Assembly: GCA_023213395.1 (NCBI GenBank) | Contig: CM041465.1 | Span: 94,371,741-94,435,740 of the forward strand | DNA: 64,000 nucleotides | Direction of reading: 5' to 3' | Source of the DNA: Cycas panzhihuaensis | Lineage: Eukaryota; Cycadophyta | Shown: in pieces, positions 57,251-64,000 of the stretch | Numbering within the stretch: the first letter of the stretch is position 1 | How the letters are laid out: the number at the start of each line of letters is the position of its first letter | Program-made: the position numbers and the translations under genes | The notes under the pieces: generated by a model | The model's database searches: none | Told to the model about the DNA's origin: nothing | The model's input: the letters and a program-made list of their open reading frames with translations, nothing else

Positions 57251-58666
57251 GATTTCTAGCCATTCTATTTTTTGATAAGTTTTTTCATAGTTTTGAGGCC
57301 CAATTGAATAGATTAATTCCTGATGTCTTTGAGATCTTGTTTCTTGTTCAAAAATATCTTTTTCTTGACTCTTCCACAGTCTTCGAGTATTACTTGGGTA
57401 GTTTTTTTTAGATTACACAATTTCTTCTAAAGAATCATTTTCTTGTTATTTTGTTCCAACTTCCTACCCCTATGTTTTAGGTTCTTCATGAGATACAGTT
57501 TTATCCTAAGCTATAGGGGACTCCACATTTTCTTCCTAAATTATTTTGCCTTGTTGGATGCATATATGATTATTTTGATTGGAGTAATTTCATCAAATGT
57601 GACATTTCTGCTAACATAGATTTTATTAGTCTATGGATCTATGCATTGATAGGCTTTGGATGCTATTATATCCAATCATGCTGCATTTAATTCTTAGGAA
57701 TGTGCACATAAACAATGCATCCAAAAATTCTTAGATGACTTACATCAGGTTTTCTACCTGACCATACTTCTTTTGAAGTAACTTTATCAAGTACTCTTAT
57801 AGTATTTCTGTTTATAAGATAGACAACTGTGTTAACAACTTTGCCCTAATATACATTGGAAACATCTTTTTCTTTTATCATATATTTGGCCATTTCTGTT
57901 ATAGTTCTATTTAATCTTTCAACCACTCCATTAGACGATGGAGTATAAGGAGTAGTAAGTTATCAATGAATGCTATGTGTTTTACAAAAATTAAAAAAGT
58001 CATTTGAGACATATTCTCCTCCTCTATCTATTTTAAAGACTTTGATTTTATGCCTACTTTCTAATTCAACTTGAACTTTGAACTCTTTAAAACAATCAAA
58101 GACTTCTGACTTACTGAAGATAAAATATACCCAAGTTTTTTTACTGAAGTCATCTACAAATGTAAGAAAATGCCTAGCACCATTAATAGAATTTGGTGAT
58201 TGGTCCAGATATATGAACCAACTCTAGTTTTTCTTGTGTTCTCTAGTTCTTTTTTTGAAATTGTACTTTGTGTTGTTTGTCCATCACACAATGTTTGTAA
58301 ACAAAAGAATTTATTGCAATATCAACAGGGAATCCATCAACCGTATTAACACTTTTGAGCATTTTCAATCTATCATCTGTAATATGTCCATATTGAAAAT
58401 GTCAGATTTCATTATTAATAGTTTGAGCAATAGAAGTCTTTGTAGACGATGATCGAATGAGAGTAGAGGCTAATTTATAAAGATTATCAATCTCTTTCCC
58501 ATCAACAATGACATCACCACCTTTATTCATATCATAGATATAACATCTCCCATCTTTGTCAAGGATGATTGAAGTTTTTTCTTTCTTAATTGAGATACAA
58601 AAAAGAGACTTTTCTTTAACCCTAGAACAAACATGACATTACCAATCTTTCTGACTTTTTGATTGA
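57251..58666 (-). pseudogene. C2 integrase and protease remnant
   Basis: Heavily stopped frames. From the right: VSIKKEKTSIILDKDGRCYI and DNLYKLASTLIRSSS (pre-integrase, 58600-58440), FQYGHITDDRLKML, then EKLELVHISGPITK. There the first catalytic Asp region (HIDLCGP) has lost residues. Further left are short copia integrase blocks up to about 57600 and an IN-RT linker. Nothing intact remains. Confidence 0.75.
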
Positions 58667-58797
58667 TTTTTTTTTTTTTGGTAAGGTAAAATAATATTAA
58701 AGGGGTTTTAACTGGGTCCCCAGACCGTGTACATCAGGCCTAACGGCTCAAAAAAGATGACCATGACAAGCCCATGGTCTAGCCCCAATATAGAGTC

Positions 58798-60705
58798 TCA
58801 TGCTCCCCTCTCTGCCTCCCCCACATGTGCATCCACCCTAACCAATCTCAGTAACTCTTCTGGGAAATCTTCCTTCCAAACTTTAGTTCTTTTATTTAAA
58901 ACAGCCCAGTTAGCCAGCCAATCTGCAGCTGAGTTTCCTTCCCTATAAATGTGCTTTATCTGGACCCCCATTTTGGAACTCAAGATGTCCTGGGCATCCC
59001 TAATGATATCACTATTGTCCCATCCAGGATCCGCTTCCCCTCTTAAACATTTTATGACATACATAGAGTCACCCTCTATTATGACCTTCTGCATATCCTC
59101 CTCCTCCATCAGGGTAGTCGCCCTCAACATGGCCCTAACCTCGGCTTTTTGGTTTGATTGAACACCAAGGTACTCTGCAAAGGCCCATTTCATGTTTCCC
59201 GTATGATCCCTACAGAGGCCTCCCCCTCCTGCCTCTCCTGGGTTGCCTTTGGCCGCTCCATCAAAGTTGATTTTTCCCCATGATGAGTCAGGAGGGCACC
59301 ATTTAGCATCTCTTCTCCTCTCCCTACCTCCTTTCAAGGGGACTAAACCCCATCTCTCAATAAGACCTTCTTCCACCTTGGGGATCCTGTCCTCCTTTGG
59401 AATAACCATCATTTCTGAGATACCCTTCCTAATCTCAGCAAGCAATATAGAATTTTCCTTTTCTTTTCCTTCAAAAATCCTTCTGTTACGTTCTTTCCAA
59501 ATGTACCAGGATCCAACTGGGAGGACCACCTTCCATAGGCAAGCAAGAGTTTTGCATTTGAAGGGTGAAGTCCAAGCTATCCATTGATCTTTTAAAGATC
59601 TTGATGAAACCCAGACTATCCCCAACCTGGCCCAGATGCCATACCAAATTCCTGAAGTATATGGGCAATGAATAAACAGGTGATCCAAAGTTTCTTCTTC
59701 CATCTTACACAACACGCACCTATTTGCCAGCTGAAAGCCCCTTTTCGTGAGATTGTCCAGCGTTAGAAGTTTGTTTTGAAGACATAACCACCAGAAAGCT
59801 TCTATCTTCGGGATAATCCCCATCTTCCAAACCCCTGCAAGAAGATCATTCCTTTCCCAACCTTCCCTGCTCATCAACAGGTTATACCCATCCTTGACAG
59901 TATATGAACCCGAGGGAACATGGGGCCAAACCAAAGTGTCCTCCACGACCCATTTCGGAATGTACTGATTTTCCAGTACCCCTTTCACCCTGAGGATCTC
60001 CTCCTCAAATCCTCGCAACTCCTCGAAAGTTCTCCACTGTCTATCCTTTCCTTGCCCAACCCAATAGTTCTTAACAGGAATGCCATAACAATTCACACAT
60101 TTCCTCTTCATGGAACCGATGTCAGGCAACTCCTCTAATTTAGCATGCCCACACCAGTGATCTTCCCAAAACCTGATGCATTCTCCGTCCCCCAGTTTCC
60201 AACGCGTACCTACCCCCAGGAGAGGCCTCGAGGACCTGATGGCCCTCCAGATAGGAGAGCCTTCACAGCAAAGGCCATCATCTAACAGAGAACGTTTGTC
60301 CCCAAAGTACTTTCTTGCAATGATTTTCCCCCAAACTGAGCCTGCATCTTTTATGAGTCTCCAACCCATTTTTGCCAGAAGAGCTTCATTAAAGAGACTC
60401 AATTTTCTAACATTTAGGCCTCCCGCCCACTTAGGCTTACAAACCTTACTCCAGGATACTAGGTGGACTCTCTTTTTCTCTTCGGCACCCGACCAGAGAA
60501 ATCTCTTCATGATTCCTTCCAAAGTGGAGATAACCTTACTCGGCATCTTGAAAACGGTCATATGATAAACCGGTATACTCTGCAGGGAGGCCACCACTAA
60601 CTGAATCTTCCCAGCCCAGCTAAGAAGGGCCCCTTTCCAGCCACTTGACTTCTGTTGAATACGCACCCACCGGATTCCACAGATCCTGCCCCATCTTTCC
60701 CACAA
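58798..60705 (-). pseudogene. LINE ORF2 C-terminal part (RT end, zf-RVT, RNase H)
   Basis: A 635-residue open frame ending in TGA at 58798. It begins in the RT-distal region (SGWKGALLSWAGKIQLV, FLWSGAEEKKRVHLVSW). A zf-RVT-like zinc region follows (FQLANRCVLCKMEEETLDHL, HCPYTSGIW, about residues 325-360). The C-terminus is RNase H: INFDGAAKGNPGEAGGGG, QKAEVRAML, VIIEGDSMYVI and REGNSAADWLAN, with all four acidic positions present. It is in a different frame from the RT ORF; the slip lies between about 60640 and 60710. Plant L1 lineages with a C-terminal RNase H are established. Confidence 0.88.
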
Positions 60706-61960
60706 AAAGAGGCATACATAGATACGAACTCGGTAGGGGGTTTCTGGCTACCTCTAGAACCCTACAAATTCTACTTTGCTGCCTCTCCGGGCTGTTGATA
60801 AAGAAGGCCGAGCTTTTACCCAGATTAATTTTTTGGTTTGTTGCCCTCTCGTAGGCCTGTAATCCCCTTTTCAAGGCCTTGGCCTCCTGCAGAGAGGCCT
60901 TACAAAGAAAAATGTTGTCGTTTACAAACTGGTGGTGCACGATATTGTCCAGATTGGAGGAAGCTCTCAACCCCGTTAGCCTCCCAGACCGCTGGGCCTC
61001 CAAAATCGCCCTCCCTAGCAATTCTGCCATAATAATGAATAGAAAAGGGGAGAGGGGGTCACCTTGCCTTAAACCCCTCGAGCTTGTAAAGAAAGGAGTC
61101 GATCTCCCGTTTATTAATACCGAAAAGGAGACCCTGGATATACAACACCTCATCCATTCTCTCCAAACCTCCCCAAAACCAAACGCCTCAAGACAATCCA
61201 GCAGACAGTCCCACGCTACCCGATCGTAGGCCTTAGACATATCTGTTTTGATTATCATACCCGGTTCCTTACGGTGGAGAGTCGAGTGAAGGGTTTCATG
61301 GACGGTAATAATACCATCCGTGATCTGTCTACCTCTAACAAAACCATCTTGGTTAGGAGAAATAACTACCGGCAAGGTCTCCCTTAGACGATTTGCTAAC
61401 ACCTTTGCCAGAATCTTGTATTTTACATTGCAAAGGCTAATCGGTCTAAAATCCTCCATGGCATCTGCTCCCTCCTTCTTCGGAATCAAGGCCAAGAAGG
61501 TAGCCTGCCACTCTTTCAGAATGGTGCGTCTTAGAAAAAATTCATTAAACGCCGCCATAAGGTCATCCTTTATAATCTCCCAATATTCCTGATAAAAACC
61601 GGGAGGGAATCCATCCGGCCCCGGGGCCTTATCCCTACCCATTTTAAATAAAGCCTTCTCGACCTCCTCCAGGGAGAGGGGTTCCATCAATTTATTGTTT
61701 AGAGCCTCATTGATCACTTTCGGGATATATTGCATGAGGGCCGCCCTCATATCAGGCTCCTGACAGCCTGGTTCAGTGTATAGCTCCTTAAAGTACTCCA
61801 TAGCAATTCCTCCAATCTGGTCCTCCGCCTCGAACACAACCCCATCCATGCTGCGAATTTTACTAATCCGGTTATGAGCCCTGTGCCTCAAAGTGGATAG
61901 GTGGAAGAACTTAGTATTTCTATCCCCCTCCCTAATCCATTGCTCTCTGGATTTCTGCTT
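60620..61960 (-). pseudogene. LINE ORF2 reverse transcriptase
   Basis: Open from 61891 to 60620. Domain order: MGRDKAPGPDGFPPGFYQEY, DFRPISLCNVKYKILAKVLA, ISPNQDGFVRGRQITDGI, IIKTDMSKAYDRVAWDCL, SRGLRQGDPLSPFLFIIMAE, then the active site. It reads HHQFVNDNIFLC where FADD is usual; the first catalytic Asp is Asn (60920-60922). The final block KINLGKSSAFFI and YLCMPLFVGKMGQDLWNPV leads into the frameshift. A TGA at 61958-61960 (EEIF stop KQKS) separates it from the endonuclease part. Confidence 0.9.
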
Positions 61961-63003
61961 TCAAAAGATTTCCTCCTTTTCCAACACCTCTACGAGTTTC
62001 CTGGTGGTGGACTGTTCAGATTGATTCAACTCCTGGGTTCTACCCTCATTCTGGATCCTGTCCTCAACCCCTTTTAGCTCCACCATCAAAGCCCCTTTAT
62101 TTTCGAATATATTACCAAAGACTTCCCTGTTCCAAGTCTTAATTTGTTGCTTGACCCAATTCAACTTCTTCGAGAACCTATACATAACACAGCCCTGTAC
62201 CTGAACTCCCCACCAATCACTGATCCTTGCTCTCAAATCTGGATGTTTCTGCCACATAAGCTCAAATTTGAAAGGCGCACCCTTGTGAAAAACCGGGGAA
62301 GAACCTTCTAGTAAGAGAGGAGAGTGATTCGACCCAGATTTCGGAAGGGCTTCCAGCCTAATACCTTCAAAGTGGCAGGCCCACTCATAGTTCGTTAACA
62401 CCCTGTCCAGTCTACACTGAATGTGGTTCAGGCCTAGCTGCCTGTTGGACCATGTGAACTTAGCTCCCCCAAGGGGAACGTCCATCAAGCCCCCCTTTTG
62501 TAGGAACGCTCCAAGATCAGACATGCTCCTGGTCCAGCCTCCTTGCCCCCCTTTCTTCTCCTCCGGACTAAGGGGGGAATTAAAATCCCCCCCACCAACC
62601 AGGGGCCTTTCCAATCTTTGTGGACCTCCACCAAACTATCCCAAAGTCTCTTCCTTCCCTCAGCAGTAGTGGGAGCATAGATATTAGTTATCCAAAACGT
62701 CTTGTTTGTCAATACACTAACCAGACCAACAGTAATGAAGTGCTCGCTCTTGCACACCTCATACCCTTGCCAACTATTCGAATTCCAAAGTGTGGCCAAC
62801 CCGCCAGAGTTTGCCGATCCAGCACTAGTTACCCCCTCTCCCCTCCTCCAGATCTTATAAAGCACCTCTCTTTCCTTAGTCTGATCCAATTTAGTCTCCT
62901 GTAGCAGAACAAGATTTGCTTCTATCCTAATCCTTAAATCTCTCACCAGTCGTTGCTTAGAAGGAGCGTTTAGCCCCCTAATGTTCCAAGATAGGACCTT
63001 CAT
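61961..63003 (-). pseudogene. LINE ORF2 apurinic endonuclease domain
   Basis: The start at 63003 gives MKVLSWNIRGLNAPSKQRLV, the conserved APE N-terminus. LVLLQETKL (catalytic Glu) and ITNIYAPTT follow. The frame breaks at a run of seven Gs (plus strand Cs, about 62587-62593) exactly before DFNSPLS, consistent with loss of one G. It continues from 62614 through GAKFTWSNRQLGLNHIQCRL to PKSGSNHSPLLLEG, where the SDH motif reads SNH (62337-62339). It would nick target DNA; predicted dead. Confidence 0.9.
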
Positions 63004-63024
63004 GGATGACTCTGAGTTGCCCCC

Positions 63025-63996
63025 TCATCCTTTCCTACTTCTGAGGTTAGGTCCATCTAACGCACCCCCCTCCTTTAACGTACTCTGGTGACCCATGTCT
63101 ATCTGAACTTGGGTCTCTTTCTCTCTAATAGCCTTTTTAGGGGGTCTACCCACCTTCTTCTCTATCCCATAATCTGGAGCCCTCCTCACCTCTGTTGTAT
63201 TACTCTTTGATACCCACTTGCATATCCCACCCCCACCTTTTTCTGAATCTGCACCCTTAGATCCGATTCCCGCACCTCCTTCATTTACATTGCCTCCTTG
63301 TCCCTCCTCTTGAGTCTGTTCTCTCGATCCCCCCTCTTCGGGCTCTGAAAAGTAGTCCTCTAGATCCCAATTAATATTCTTTGCAAGCCTTGCCAAAACC
63401 GGCTCAATGGCTGAAGGGGGGGGAGCTTCCCCCCCCTCCAAACCGCCCAAGCCCTTGGGCTGACTCTTAGCTTCCTCAACCACCCGCCCCATCTCCTAGC
63501 TCGGCACTGGACCCTGACTACCTATCTCAACATCTTTGGTGAAGCCCTTTCCCTCCTCAGGAACCACTGAATCCTTTTCCCCAACTGCCTGAACTGTGGG
63601 GCCAGCCATAACAGAAGTCGACTCACCATCAACTCCTTCAGACACCTCTAACCTACTAGGATTCTCGGATCTATCGTCAGTCTCGTGTCTGGTATCAACT
63701 TTGTCAGATCTCTCGATCTCCCCTCTTGTCTCATCTTTCTCATTACCTATCTCTTGAGTATCCATCCTCAATGGGACTCTTGGGCACTGGAAGGGGAGAT
63801 GCCCCCTGGTCTTGCATTTTGCGCACCTAAAACCCTCCACTTCATAAAATAGACCTTGGATGATAGATCTGCCTTCCGACTCAATCTCTACCTCCTCTGG
63901 GAGCTCGCTGTCCAGCTTGGCTGAATACGTAACGGCATTCATCAATCTAGATCTGTGTTTAGTGGCCGAATCCAAAGCCAATAGTGGTCCGATCAT
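63025..63996 (-). pseudogene. LINE ORF1 (C-terminal part)
   Basis: An RNA-binding Gag-like protein. YEVEGFRCAKCKTRGHLPFQ contains a CCHC knuckle (C-X2-C-X4-H-X4-C, about 63830-63790), followed by a Glu/Asp- and Gly-rich tail. One in-frame TAG at 63496-63498 splits it into two open parts, ending at 63025, 22 bases before the ORF2 start. The N-terminus lies outside the window. Confidence 0.82.
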
Positions 63997-64000
63997 TCTG

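Larger units (their letters stand above)
55584..58666 (-). mobile_element. Copia element C2, split by the LINE
   Basis: A minus-strand Ty1/copia relic with the order LTR, RNase H, RT, integrase, protease end, reading rightward from its 3' end. It stops at 58666, where the poly(A) end of an L1 LINE begins. The gag and 5' LTR must be beyond the LINE, outside the window. Confidence 0.85.
58667..64000 (-). mobile_element. L1-type LINE with RNase H (5' end outside window)
   Basis: A minus-strand non-LTR element, visibly GC-richer than its surroundings. Its 3' end is a 13-base T run on the plus strand (58667-58679), the poly(A) tail, followed by a 3' UTR of about 120 bp. ORF2 runs from 63003 to 58798 (endonuclease, RT, zf-RVT, RNase H). 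ORF1 occupies 63996-63025 and continues off the edge. It is inserted in copia C2. Breaks are few, so it is fairly recent, but it is inactive. Confidence 0.93.

Noticed and set aside
58727-61592. Several plus-strand ORFs of 60-130 residues opposite the LINE
   Set aside because: They mirror long, GC-rich LINE ORF2 frames and have no motif of their own.

Overview
The window is plant nuclear DNA made almost entirely of retrotransposons; I found no host gene, rRNA, tRNA or CRISPR array. A plant is indicated by Ty1/copia and Ty3/gypsy elements whose primer-binding sites mostly match initiator Met-tRNA (TGGTATCAGAGC type), by an L1-type LINE with a C-terminal RNase H domain, and by a SMART/TRIM-like micro-element. 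The density of nesting suggests a large, slowly purged genome; a gymnosperm is possible, but the sequence alone does not prove it.

Layout. I use working names. C0 is an old + strand copia whose reverse transcriptase is split into pieces at 2257-2379, about 4890-4933 and 47697-48826. Copia C1 (+, 4934-47696, 201-bp LTRs) is inserted in C0. C1 is interrupted twice: by element Bii (+, 6830-15741), which contains copia A2 (-, 7852-about 15335), and by gypsy G1 (-, 16639-45519, 373-bp LTRs). G1 contains gag-only element Biii (-, 23631-28243) and gypsy G2 (-, 30602-44733). G2 contains copia A3 (+, 34830-42089), the youngest insertion. To the left lie the 5' end of copia A1 (-, 1-2256) and gag-only element Bi (-, 2380-about 4890). 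To the right lie the C0 3' LTR, gypsy G3 (-, about 49157-53890) with a 294-bp SMART-like element inside it (51830-52123), an unidentified spacer (53891-55583), copia C2 (-, from 55584) and an L1 LINE (-, 58667 to the window end) inserted in C2.

Most boundaries are supported by matching 5-bp target duplications (gatat, tgtat, tatag, tttta, agga[c/t], c[a/g]aag) and by host-element reading frames that resume in phase across the junction. This gives a relative order: C0, then C1, then Bii and G1, then A2, Biii and G2, then A3.

Functionally the elements encode the usual set (Gag with CCHC knuckles, aspartic protease, integrase, reverse transcriptase, RNase H), nearly all disabled. Decay in most copies looks like C-to-T/G-to-A change: CAA/CAG/CGA stops and Asp-to-Asn or Glu-to-Lys at catalytic sites. 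A3 differs, with many small indels despite almost identical LTRs. The less ordinary items are a degenerate extra ORF plus a 19-bp minisatellite downstream of pol in G1, a covarying hairpin in the family-A LTRs, the gag-only B family, and the SMART-like element.
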